From Myxococcota bacterium (GTDB lineage: Bacteria; Myxococcota_A; UBA9160; UBA6930), in NCBI GenBank assembly GCA_028277885.1, contig JANQFK010000034.1:107179-171178 (forward strand): DNA of 64,000 bases. The letters are read 5' to 3'. Positions 42,977-51,299 of this stretch are shown here, one piece after another. Within the stretch, counting starts at the first letter, position 1; every line of letters begins with the position of its first letter. The notes below the pieces were generated by a model. That model searched no databases. It had not been told where the DNA came from and was given only the letters and a program-made list of their open reading frames with translations. The position numbers and the translations under genes are program-made.

Positions 42977-44994
42977 CAGGGCTCCTCCCGCTCCTTCTCG
43001 ACCTCTTCGGTGCCTTCGGAGCGTCGGAGTATCGGGAATTCCCCTTCCGCGTCAAGCGGTTGCCCCTCGGCTCCGGCGGCGAGGGAGGCGGCGCCGGCGG
43101 CCGGCTCCGCGAGGCCCGGCTTCGGTGCCTCGGCCTGCTCGGCCCCGGCGGGGGCGACGGGGGGCTCGGCGGGCTCGCGCTCCTCCGCCGGCGGCTCCGC
43201 GGGCGCCTCGGCGGCCTCCCCGGCCTCCGCAGCCTCGGCGGTGGCGGGGCTCTCGGCGGCCTCGGCCCCGACCTCGGCTCCAGCGCCCGGGGCGCCCTCG
43301 CCGTCGGCGCCGTCGGCCGGGCCCGCCTCGGGCTCGGCCTTCGCCTCGTCGGCGGGCTCCTCGGAGTCCCCGGTCCGGCGGGCCCCTCGGGCCTTCTCCT
43401 TGGGCGGGCGCTCGGCGAGCCAGTCGAGGTCGAGTGCCACGGGCGGGCCCTCGTCGAGGGCGATCACCTCGAACTGCTCGGGGTGGAGGTCCGCCCGGGC
43501 CCGCACCTCGATCTCCCGGCCGAGGGCCTCCTCCAGCTGGGTGAGGGACTCCCGCGCGGGGCCCAGCAGCAGCTCCGCGACCTGGCGCTGCACGGTCAGC
43601 GCCAGGCGCCGGCCGCAGAAGCGGGGCAGGTCCTTCTGGATCTCGCGCAGCACCTTGAGGGCCACGCTCTCGGTGGAGAGCAGGTAGCCCTTGCCCTCGC
43701 AGTGGGCGCAGGGCTCGCACAGGGTCTGCACCAGGTTCTCCCGGGTGCGCTTGCGCGTCATCTCCACCAGGCCGAGCTCGGAGATCTTGAGGATGTTGGT
43801 CTTGGCCTTGTCGGAGCGGATCGCGTCCTGGAGCGCCCGGTAGACCTTCTCGCGGTTCTCGCCGGTCTCCATGTCGATCAGGTCGATGATGATGAGGCCG
43901 CCGATGTTGCGGAAGCGGAGCTGGTGCACCACCTCCTTCACCGCCTCGAGGTTGGTGCGCAGCACCGTCTCCTCGAGGTCGCGGCGGCCCACGTAGCGGC
44001 CCGTGTTCACGTCGATGGCGGTGAGGGCCTCGCTCTGGTCGATGATCAGGTAGCCGCCGGACTTGAGCCAGACCTTGCGGCCCAGGTTCGCGTCGATCTG
44101 GGCCTCCAGGCCGAAGTGGTCGAAGACCGGCGCCTCGCCCTCGTAGCGCTCCAGGCGCGGCTTCGGGTCGGCGACGAAGCTCTCGAGGAAGTCCGTCATC
44201 TGGCCGTGGACCGGGGCCGAGTCCACCACGATGCGCTTGGTCTCGGAGTTGGCGAAGTCGCGGATGACGCGCAGCGGAAGCGCCGGCTCGGAGTAGAGCA
44301 CCGACGGAGCGCGCACGCCGTCCTTGCGGATCTGGATGTCGTCCCAGACCGCGGTCAGGTACTTCACGTCGGCCTCGAGGTCGGCCTCCCGGATGCCCTC
44401 GCCCGCGGTGCGGATGATGAAGCCCAGGTCCTTGGGGCGGATGCGCTCCACCATGCCGCGCAGCCGGCGTCGCTCGCGGTCGCTGTCGATGCGGCGCGAG
44501 ACGCCCACGCGCTGGGCCCAGGGGGTGAGGACCAGGTGGCGGCCCGCGATGGAGACGTGGGAGGTGATCCGCGCGCCCTTGGTGCCGATGGGCTCCTTGG
44601 CGATCTGGACCAGGATCTCCTGGCCCTCCTCGAGCACCGTCTCGATGCTCGGCGGGTTGCGGCGGCCGTTGGCGCGACCGTTGCCGCGTCCGTTTCCGCC
44701 CCGGCCCCGGCGCCGGCCCCGGGGCGCGTCCTCGACGTCGTCGGCGCCGGTCTCGAGGCGCTCGATGTCCTCCACGTAGTCGCCGGCGTAGAGGAAGGCG
44801 GCCTTCTCGAGGCCGATGTCCACGAAGGCGGCCTGCATGCCGGGCAGCACCCGGGTGACGCGGCCCATCACCACGTTGCCGACCACGCTGCGCAGGCTGG
44901 CCCGCTCGAAGTGGAGCTCGACGAACTGGCCGCGCTCGAGGAGGGCCACCCGGGTCTCACCCGGCGTGGCGTTGATCAGGATCTCGTTCTGCAT
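42976..44994 (-). CDS. rng: Ribonuclease G/E family protein
   Basis: A 672-residue endoribonuclease of the RNase E/G family. An S1 domain at the N terminus is interrupted by an Arg/Gly/Asn-rich insertion near residue 105. The catalytic part carries the magnesium aspartates in '[11 protein letters not shown]' and '[12 protein letters not shown]', and the Zn-link '[11 protein letters not shown]'. The last 170 residues are Ala/Glu/Pro-rich and disordered, longer than E. coli RNase G and lacking a recognisable degradosome motif. I start at ATG 44994 ('[20 protein letters not shown]'). An in-frame start at 45048 would add 18 basic residues. It leads directly into rplU-rpmA, a conserved arrangement. 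Confidence 0.93.
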
Positions 44995-45409
44995 CGGCGC
45001 TTTCTTCGTGCCGACGGGGCCAGCAGGAGGGGGCGTCTTGCGACGCACGGGGCCGTCCGTCGGCGCTTGGCGAGCCGATCCGGGTGAGCGAGAGTGAGGC
45101 CGCCTGCTGGCGGCTGGGGTGGGGTTAGGCGGGCTCCCGCGCGCACGAAGCGCGGCGGGGAACGACGGGACTGCTCCCTATCATCCCGAAAACGCTCAAA
45201 AATTCGTTGATCGTCACCGGAACTCTACTCTACGGCCGGACCGCTCAATCGGCTCGCTGCGAGCTCCGAGAAGTACCCCACCCCTCGCCCAGCTCGCGCC
45301 GGTCACCGCGGGGATCCGACCCGGTCCGCGCCAGGCGCGGTAGCTTCCCTCGGGGAAGACCGGGTCGGGGCCCGGGCCCGACCGTCTCGAAAATCCGGGG
45401 CTGAGCATC
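44995..45409. other. Divergent intergenic region between rng and selA
   Basis: 415 bp without a gene. The stretch 45180-45240 is clearly AT-richer than the rest ('gaaaacgctcaaaaattcgttgatcg') and is the likely promoter zone for the divergent genes, though I cannot fix good -35/-10 pairs. It would give rng a leader of about 200 nt. Near selA there is a near-perfect palindrome GGTCGGGGCC-c-GGGCCCGACC at 45363-45383, 27 bp before the selA start. Confidence 0.4.
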
Positions 45410-46858
45410 ATGGATCGCAGGAGCGAGGTCAAGGAGGGCACGCAGGGCCGGGAGGACCCCCGGCGGGCGCTGCCCTCCGTGGACCGCCTGGCCCGGGAGC
45501 TGCGCGCCGGGACCCCGGAGCTCCCGGATTGGTGCGCGGCCGAGGCCGCCCGCGGGGTGGTGGCCGAGGCTCGACGGGCCCTCGAGGTCGGCGAGCCCGC
45601 GCCGGAGGCCTCGGAGCTCCTGGAGCGGGCGCGCTCCCAGGCGCGCGCGCTGGCGCGGCCCCGCCCCGCGAGGGTCGTGAACGCCACTGGGGTGGTGCTC
45701 CACACCAATCTGGGCCGGGCGGTGCTGGCTCCCGGTGCGGCGCGCGCCGTCGCCGAGGCCGCCGCCGCCTACGGCGATCTGGAGCTCGACCTCGCCTCGG
45801 GCCGGCGCGGCGACCGCCTGGCCGCCGTGGATCGCCTGCTGGCCCGGGCGGCCGGCGCCGAGGCGGGCATGGCGGTCAACAACAACGCCGCCGCGGTGCT
45901 GCTCGTCGCCAACGGCTTCGCCCAGGGCCGCGAGGTGGTGGTCTCCCGGGGCGAGCTGGTGGAGATCGGCGGCTCCTTCCGGGTGCCCGACGTGATGCAG
46001 CGCGCCGGCGCCCGCCTCGTCGAGGTGGGGACCACGAACCGCACCCGGCTCGCGGACTACGCGGCCGCCATCGGCCCCGAGACCGGCCTGCTCCTGAAGG
46101 TCCACCGCAGCAACTTCGAGCAGCGCGGATTCGTGGAGGACGCCTCCCTCGAGGAGCTGGTGGCCCTGGGCCGCGAGCGCGGCGTGACCGTGGCCGAGGA
46201 CCTCGGCAGCGCCAGCCTGGTGGACCTGCGCGGCCACGGGCTGCCTCCCGAGTCCTGGGCGCCGGGCCGCATCGCGAGCGGCGCCGACGTGGTCTGCTTC
46301 TCCGGCGACAAGCTGGTGGGCGGCCCCCAGGCGGGGCTGCTGCTGGGCCGCGCCGAGGCGATCGCGGCGCTGCGCCGCAACCCGCTCTCCCGAGCCCTGC
46401 GGCTCGACAAGCTCACCCTGGCCGCCCTCGACTGGACCCTGCGGGCGGTGCTCGAGGGGCGCGCCGAGCGCGAGATCCCGGTGCTGCGCCAGCTCGCCGA
46501 GCCCCTCGACCGGCTCGAGGAGCGGGCCCGCGCGCTGGCGCGCCGCCTCCAGAAGGCGGCCGCGGTGGCGGGCGGAGCCCCGGTGCGCGTCGACCTCGAG
46601 CGCGGCCGCTCGCCGGTGGGGGGCGGCTCGCTGCCCGGCTTCGAGCTGGACACCTGGCTGGTGGTGCTGCGCAGCGCCGACGGCGCCGAGGCCGTGGCGG
46701 CGCGGCTGCGCCACGCCTCCGTCCCGGTCCTTTCACGGATCCGTGACGACCGCGTGCTACTGGATCCCCGCACCCTGCTGCCCGGGGACGAGAGCGACCT
46801 CGAGTCGGCCCTGGCGGGAGCCGGGCCCGACGATGCAAGTCCCCGGAAGTTGGGGTAG
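45410..46858 (+). CDS. selA: L-seryl-tRNA(Sec) selenium transferase
   Basis: A 482-residue PLP enzyme that converts seryl-tRNA(Sec) to selenocysteinyl-tRNA(Sec) using selenophosphate. The N-terminal helical domain ('LPSVDRLARE') is followed by 'RVVNATGVVLHTNLGRA', 'AVNNNAAAVLLV' and the PLP-lysine segment 'VCFSGDKLVGGPQAG' with Lys301. The length fits bacterial SelA. No selB, selC or selD is in the window. Its presence implies that this organism makes selenoproteins. I saw no gene here that clearly needs an in-frame TGA. A palindrome sits just upstream. Confidence 0.94.
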   Translation: MDRRSEVKEGTQGREDPRRALPSVDRLARELRAGTPELPDWCAAEAARGVVAEARRALEVGEPAPEASELLERARSQARALARPRPARVVNATGVVLHTNLGRAVLAPGAARAVAEAAAAYGDLELDLASGRRGDRLAAVDRLLARAAGAEAGMAVNNNAAAVLLVANGFAQGREVVVSRGELVEIGGSFRVPDVMQRAGARLVEVGTTNRTRLADYAAAIGPETGLLLKVHRSNFEQRGFVEDASLEELVALGRERGVTVAEDLGSASLVDLRGHGLPPESWAPGRIASGADVVCFSGDKLVGGPQAGLLLGRAEAIAALRRNPLSRALRLDKLTLAALDWTLRAVLEGRAEREIPVLRQLAEPLDRLEERARALARRLQKAAAVAGGAPVRVDLERGRSPVGGGSLPGFELDTWLVVLRSADGAEAVAARLRHASVPVLSRIRDDRVLLDPRTLLPGDESDLESALAGAGPDDASPRKLG

Positions 46859-46872
46859 TTTTGGAAGGCGTC

Positions 46873-47469
46873 ATGTTGAACACCAGCGTCCTGGTCCTGA
46901 ACCGCTCCTACCTCCCGGTCCACGTCACCTCGGTGAAGCGCGCCTTCGCGCTGCTCTACCAGGGCATCGCCCGGGCGGTGAACGAGGAGTACCGGACCTT
47001 CGACTTCGAGGAGTGGAGCCAGCTCGCCGTGGCGCGGGATGCCGACCACATCGGCACCGTGGCGGGGAAGATCCGCGTCCCCCGGGTGATCGTGCTGGTG
47101 GCCTTCGACCGCCTGCCGCGTCGCCACGTGCGCTTCAGCCGCATCAACCTGATGACGCGGGACGACTTCCGCTGCCAGTACTGCGCCACCCGGCCGGCCC
47201 GCTCGGAGCTGAACCTCGACCACGTGGTGCCCCGGGCCCTCGGCGGACGCAGCACCTGGGAGAACGTGGTGACGAGCTGCGTGGACTGCAACCGGCGCAA
47301 GGGCGGGCGCACCCCGAAGCAGGCCCACATGAAGCTGATCCGCAAGCCGGTGCGGCCCAAGTGGACCCCCCTGGCCCACCTGATGATGTCGAGTGTGCGC
47401 TATGAAGAGTGGCGTCCGTTCCTGAACGTCGTGGATGCCTCGTACTGGAACGCGGAGCTGCAGGACTAG
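46873..47469 (+). CDS. HNH endonuclease
   Basis: A 198-residue protein with a DNA-binding-like N-terminal half ('VLVLNRSYLPVHVTSVKRA') and a C-terminal HNH nuclease: zinc cysteines in 'FRCQYCATR' and 'SCVDCNRRKG', and the core 'LNLDHVVPRALGG' with N in 'TWENVV'. This lineage of free-standing HNH proteins is common in bacterial genomes and is usually not part of a mobile element. I chose ATG 46873 with GGAAGG 8 nt upstream. An upstream TTG at 46861 is also possible. It lies 14 bp after selA. Confidence 0.88.
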   Translation: MLNTSVLVLNRSYLPVHVTSVKRAFALLYQGIARAVNEEYRTFDFEEWSQLAVARDADHIGTVAGKIRVPRVIVLVAFDRLPRRHVRFSRINLMTRDDFRCQYCATRPARSELNLDHVVPRALGGRSTWENVVTSCVDCNRRKGGRTPKQAHMKLIRKPVRPKWTPLAHLMMSSVRYEEWRPFLNVVDASYWNAELQD

Positions 47470-47500
47470 GGCCCTCGCTCCGCCGGAGTCCGCTCGCCAG

Positions 47501-48493
47501 GTGGAGCCCCCCGCTCGCACGAACCGCCCCAGCGATCCCCCGCACGCCGAGCCGGGCGCCGCGTCGTCGCGGGAGCGCGGCGCGCGCGTCATCGCCTTCG
47601 GCGGCGGCAAGGGCGGCGTGGGCAAGACCTTCCTGGCCGCGAACCTCGCGGCGAGCATCGCCGAGCTCGGCCTCACGGTGGCGGCCATCGACACGGACCT
47701 CGAGGGGGCGAACCTGCACACCTGGCTGGGTGTTCCCTCGCCGCGCGTCAGCCTGGCCGAGTTCGTCTCCGGCCGCGAGAGCGACCCCGCCAAGCTGCTG
47801 CTCGAGACCGCGGTCCCCGGCGTCTCGCTGATCGCCGCCACCCACGGCCACCTGGACTCGGCCCAGCCCACCGGCGCGCGCCGCGTCGCGCTGCTGAAGG
47901 GCCTGCGCCGCCTGCCCGCCGACGTGGTGGTGGTGGACTGCGGGGCCGGCGCCCACCGCGCGGTGGTGGACTACTTCCTCGCCGGCGACGACTGCGTGCT
48001 GGTGGTCCACCCCGAGCCCACCTCGGTGGAGAACGCCTACGGGTTCCTGCGCGCCGCCTTCTACCGGCGCATGCAGGTCGCGATGCTCGACCGCGCGGTG
48101 CGCGACCGCATCCGCGAGGCCATGGACCAGCGCAACGAGCGCGGCATCCGCACCCCCCTCGACCTGCTGCGCGAGGTCCAGGCCCTCGACGCCGAGGAGG
48201 GCCGTCGCTTCGTGGAGGCCATGCGCGCCTTCCAGCCCCGCATCGTGGTGAACGAGGTCCAGACCGCCGAGGACGTGAAGCTGGGCTTCGCGGTGCGCTC
48301 GGTGTGCCGCAAGTACTTCGGCGTGGAGGCCGAGTACGCGGGCTACGTGAACCGCGACGACGCCGTGCGCAGCGCCGTGCTGGGCCGCCGCCCCGTGGTG
48401 AAGGCCCACCCGCGCAGCGACGCCGCGATCTACCTGCGCCGCATCGCCCAGAAGCTGGCCGAGCCGGTGCTCGACGGACGGGGACCCCCTTGA
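47501..48493 (+). CDS. MinD/ParA-family ATPase
   Basis: About 330 residues. The deviant Walker A 'GGGKGGVGKTFLAANLA' follows a disordered Pro-rich N-terminal segment. 'IDTDLEGANLHTWLG' and 'VVVVDCGAGAHRAVVDYFL' give the other nucleotide motifs. The middle ('MDQRNERGIRTPLDLLREV') and 'RIVVNEVQTAEDVKLGFAV' match MinD-like proteins found in deltaproteobacteria, sometimes related to FlhG. Start: GTG 47501 is preferred. An ATG at 47435 would overlap the HNH gene by 35 bp. The stop overlaps the TTG start of the next gene (TTGA). Confidence 0.85.
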   Translation: MEPPARTNRPSDPPHAEPGAASSRERGARVIAFGGGKGGVGKTFLAANLAASIAELGLTVAAIDTDLEGANLHTWLGVPSPRVSLAEFVSGRESDPAKLLLETAVPGVSLIAATHGHLDSAQPTGARRVALLKGLRRLPADVVVVDCGAGAHRAVVDYFLAGDDCVLVVHPEPTSVENAYGFLRAAFYRRMQVAMLDRAVRDRIREAMDQRNERGIRTPLDLLREVQALDAEEGRRFVEAMRAFQPRIVVNEVQTAEDVKLGFAVRSVCRKYFGVEAEYAGYVNRDDAVRSAVLGRRPVVKAHPRSDAAIYLRRIAQKLAEPVLDGRGPP

Positions 48494-49113
48494 AGCCGCT
48501 GACCGAGCTGAGCCACTACGAGGTGCTGGAGGTGGGGGCCGACGCGGCCCGCGACGAGCTGGAGCGCGCCTGGCGCATGGCCCGCTCCACCTACGTGGAG
48601 GGCTCGCTCGGGGTGTACTCGGTGTTCGGCGACTCCGAGGTGAGCGCGATCCGCCAGCGCATCGACGAGGCCTGGCGGGTGCTCTCGGACCCCGACGCGC
48701 GGCGCGCCTACGACGCGGCGCGGGCGGCCGGGAACGGCGCCGAGCTGCCGGAGCTCCCCATGGAGATCTCCCTCGACTTCGAGCCCGAGGTGCCGGCCCC
48801 GGCGCCGGAGCTCGAGGCCCTCGAGGAGGATGCCGACGCGCCCTTCGACGGCGCGCGCCTGCGCCGCACGCGCCTGCACTGCGGGCTCGAGATCGAGCAG
48901 ATCGCCTCGGTGACGAAGATCAACCCGACCTACCTGCGCTTCATCGAGGAGGAGCGCTTCGACGACCTGCCCGCGCCGGTCTACGTGCGCGGGTTCGTCG
49001 CCGCCTACGCGCGCTGCGTGGGGCTCGACGCCGACCGCGCGGCGGGGAGCTACATGGAGCGCTTCCAGGCCTCGCGGGCCGGCGACCCGCCCCGCGGCCG
49101 GAGGCGCCGGTGA
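48490..49113 (+). CDS. J-like domain plus RodZ-type helix-turn-helix protein
   Basis: A 207-residue protein. Residues 5-75 resemble a J domain ('LSHYEVLEVGADAARDELERAW', 'AWRVLSDPDARRAYDAA') but lack the His-Pro-Asp tripeptide needed to stimulate DnaK. An acidic linker leads to a RodZ/HTH_25-type helix-turn-helix (about 125-195: 'LRRTRLHCGLEIEQIASVTKI', 'FDDLPAPVYVRGFVAAYARCVG'). There is no membrane segment after it. The start is TTG, overlapping the MinD-like stop. It probably acts as a partner of the MinD-like ATPase in positioning or gene control; that is inference from the neighbourhood. Confidence 0.8.
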   Translation: MKPLTELSHYEVLEVGADAARDELERAWRMARSTYVEGSLGVYSVFGDSEVSAIRQRIDEAWRVLSDPDARRAYDAARAAGNGAELPELPMEISLDFEPEVPAPAPELEALEEDADAPFDGARLRRTRLHCGLEIEQIASVTKINPTYLRFIEEERFDDLPAPVYVRGFVAAYARCVGLDADRAAGSYMERFQASRAGDPPRGRRRR

Positions 49114-49385
49114 GCGGCGCGGAGCGCATCACCGACCCGGCGCGGGCGGCGCGCCTGGCCCGGGCCATCGTGTCCGACGTGATGCTCTACAACGCCGAGG
49201 CCGTGAGCGCGGGGATCGCGGCGGACGACGTCTTCGAGCGCCTGCGCCCCCAGCTCGACGAGGCGCGGGCCTGGTTCGCGTCCCGGGTGGACCCGGACGT
49301 GGCGGCCAAGAGCAACGCCTTCGACCGCGCCCTGGTGGACGTGCTCGTCTACCGCAGCCGGAACGTCCCCTCCCGCATCTGGTGA
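49110..49385 (+). CDS. Small conserved-looking protein of unknown function
   Basis: A 91-residue all-helical protein ('ARAARLARAIVSDVMLYNAEAV', 'DDVFERLRPQLDEARAWFASRV', 'FDRALVDVLVYRSRNVP'). I recognise no named family, although short proteins of this look often stand next to MinD-like and RluD-type genes. The GTG start overlaps the previous stop and its own stop overlaps the next start, so it is embedded in a tightly coupled operon. Confidence 0.72.
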   Translation: MSGAERITDPARAARLARAIVSDVMLYNAEAVSAGIAADDVFERLRPQLDEARAWFASRVDPDVAAKSNAFDRALVDVLVYRSRNVPSRIW

Positions 49386-50347
49386 GGGGGAGCCTCGGGG
49401 CCATGGGAGGCGCCCGCGAGCCCGCCGAGAGCCGCACGCTTCGCTTCCTGGTCGAGGAGGGCGAGGCGGGAGAGCGGCTCGACCGCGCCCTGGCGGCGCT
49501 CGCGGGCGTGCCGCGGGCCCAGGCGCGGCGCTGGATCGACGAGGGCCGCGTGCACGTGGCAGGCGCGGTGGTGCGGGCCTCGCGGCGCGTCGCCGAGGGC
49601 GACGAGATCGAGGCGCGGCCGCCGGAGCCCGTCGCCCTGGGCCTCGAGCCCGAGGCGATCGCGCTTCGGGTGCTGCACGAGGACGCGGACCTGATCGTGA
49701 TCGACAAGCCGCCGGGCATGGTGGTGCACCCGGGGCCGGGCCACCCCCGCGGCACCCTGGTCCACGCCCTGCTCCACCATTGCGGCGATCTCGCGGGCAT
49801 CGGCGGCGTGCTGCGCCCCGGCATCGTGCACCGCCTCGACCGGGGCACGTCGGGCGTGATGGTGGCCGCGAAGCACGACGACGCCCACCGCGCACTGGCG
49901 GAGCAGTTCCGCGACCACAGCATCGAGCGCGCCTACTGGGCCGTGGTGCGCGCGCTGCCCGGCGCCGAGAGCGGCCGCGTCGAGCGTGCCATCGGGCGCC
50001 ATCCCCGGGACCGCAAGCGCATGGCGGTCCGGCGCGAGGGCGGGCGCGAGGCGCGCACCGCGTGGCGGGTGCGGGAGCGCTTCGAGGCCGCGGGCCACGC
50101 GCTCCTCGAGGTGCGGCCCGAGACCGGCCGCACCCACCAGATCCGCGTGCACCTGGCCTCGGCGGGGCTCCCCATCGCGGGCGATCCCGTCTACGGCCGC
50201 GCGCGGAAGGCGCCCATCGGACGCCCCGCCCTGCACGCGGCGCTGCTCGGCTTCGCCCATCCCCGCGGCGGCGAGCGTCTGCGCTTCGAGGCGCCGCCGC
50301 CCGCGGACTTCGCGGCGCTGCTCGCGGCGCTGGCGGCGGACGGGTGA
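49382..50347 (+). CDS. RluD-family pseudouridine synthase
   Basis: A 321-residue RNA-modifying enzyme. An S4 RNA-binding domain ('ERLDRALAALAGVPRAQARRWI') is followed by the catalytic domain with 'LIVIDKPPGMVVHPGPGH', the active-site Asp in 'GIVHRLDRGTSGVMVAAK', 'RPETGRTHQIRVHLA' and 'GDPVYG'. The likely target is 23S rRNA helix 69, as for RluD, but RluA/RluC-like specificity cannot be excluded. GTG start at 49382 (or ATG at 49403). It is followed by pgeF with GTGA overlap, a common pair. Confidence 0.92.
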   Translation: MRGSLGAMGGAREPAESRTLRFLVEEGEAGERLDRALAALAGVPRAQARRWIDEGRVHVAGAVVRASRRVAEGDEIEARPPEPVALGLEPEAIALRVLHEDADLIVIDKPPGMVVHPGPGHPRGTLVHALLHHCGDLAGIGGVLRPGIVHRLDRGTSGVMVAAKHDDAHRALAEQFRDHSIERAYWAVVRALPGAESGRVERAIGRHPRDRKRMAVRREGGREARTAWRVRERFEAAGHALLEVRPETGRTHQIRVHLASAGLPIAGDPVYGRARKAPIGRPALHAALLGFAHPRGGERLRFEAPPPADFAALLAALAADG

Positions 50348-51015
50348 GCGGCGCGCACCTGAGGGCGCCGGGGCTCGAGGCCGCCGGCATCGCCCATGGC
50401 TTCGGGCTGCGCGACAGCCCGCCGGTCCCGGAGCTGGTGCGTCCGCGCCAGGTGCACGGCCGCGGGGTGGCGCGGGTCGCGGCAGCGGGCGCCGCCGCCG
50501 GCGCCGCCGACGCCGTGGTGACCGCGGCACCCGGCGTCGCGGTGGGGATCGCGACCGCGGACTGCGTGCCGCTGCTCGTCGCCGCGGACGCCGGCCGCGC
50601 CGTGGCGGCGGTGCACGCGGGCTGGCGCGGCCTCGCCGCCGGCGTGATCGGCGCGGCGCTCGCGGAGCTGCGCGCGAGCGCGGGCGACGACGCGGCGCTG
50701 CGTGCCGCGATCGGCCCCCACATCGGGCCGTGCTGCTACGAGGTGGACGCGCCGGTGCTGGAGGCGCTGGGGCGATTCGGTGCGGAGCTCGCTGGGGCGT
50801 TGAGTCCCTCGCGGCCCGGTCATCACCGGCTCGATCTCGGTGCGCTCGCGCTACGCGACCTGCGCGACGCCGGCGTCGCGCACGACGCGATCGAGACCGC
50901 GACCGCCTGCTGCACAAGCTGCGACGCGGCGCGCTTCCACTCCTACCGTCGCGACGGGGCGCGCGCGGGACGCCTCGTGCACTGGATCCGCGCGTCCGCG
51001 CTCCCGCGGGGTTGA
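50344..51015 (+). CDS. pgeF: Peptidoglycan editing factor / YfiH-LACC1-type protein
   Basis: A 223-residue protein of the YfiH/LACC1 family, which has multi-copper-like histidines and is linked to purine nucleoside phosphorolysis and removal of L-Ser from peptidoglycan precursors. The motifs are 'RPRQVHGRGV', 'GIATADCVPLLV', 'VAAVHAGWRGLAAGV' and 'GPCCYEV', covering the His/Cys metal ligands. GTG start overlapping the previous stop. Its stop codon overlaps the -35 box of the rho promoter. Confidence 0.9.
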   Translation: MSGAHLRAPGLEAAGIAHGFGLRDSPPVPELVRPRQVHGRGVARVAAAGAAAGAADAVVTAAPGVAVGIATADCVPLLVAADAGRAVAAVHAGWRGLAAGVIGAALAELRASAGDDAALRAAIGPHIGPCCYEVDAPVLEALGRFGAELAGALSPSRPGHHRLDLGALALRDLRDAGVAHDAIETATACCTSCDAARFHSYRRDGARAGRLVHWIRASALPRG

Positions 51016-51040
51016 CACGGCTGGGGGCCCGCCGTAGCAT
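51012..51040 (+). promoter_or_regulatory. Sigma-70-type promoter for rho
   Basis: TTGACA at 51012-51017, a 17-nt spacer, and TAGCAT at 51035-51040 form one of the best housekeeping promoter matches in the window. The -35 lies over the pgeF stop codon. Transcription would begin near 51047, giving rho a leader of about 250 nt. Confidence 0.65.
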
Positions 51041-51299
51041 CCGCTGCGTCGATTCCCCTTCAGCTGGGAGCTCCTCTTCTCGCGCGGCGGCAAGTCCGCC
51101 CGGAACCGAGAACCCCTTCAGCGAGATTCCCATCAACTTTTCGGGCTGAACCTCCGAACGACACACGAGAGCCACCCACATCCTCCGGACGCGTCGAGGC
51201 CAGCCGCGGCTCCAGCCGCTGCGCCCGACCTCCAAAACCCCCCCGGATCCCTTCCCGACGTCCACGCGGAGACCTCCGCACCCAACCGAGAGAAAAGCC
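51041..51299 (+). promoter_or_regulatory. Rho leader with rut-like C-rich, G-poor stretch
   Basis: Most of this leader, especially 51130-51290, is rich in C and poor in G with little stable pairing ('gaacctccgaacgacacacg', 'ccacccacatcctccggacg', 'cctccaaaaccccccggatc'). That composition is what Rho binds. In E. coli the rho gene represses itself by terminating in its own leader, and a similar control would fit here. No attenuator peptide is obvious. Confidence 0.45.

Noticed and set aside
45180..45240. Specific -35/-10 promoter pairs for rng or selA
   Set aside because: The area is AT-rich enough, but no hexamer pair at 16-18 nt spacing was convincing on either strand.
46873..47469. HNH protein as a homing endonuclease or part of a mobile element
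   Set aside because: No intron, intein, terminal repeats or phage genes are nearby; it sits in an ordinary operon context.
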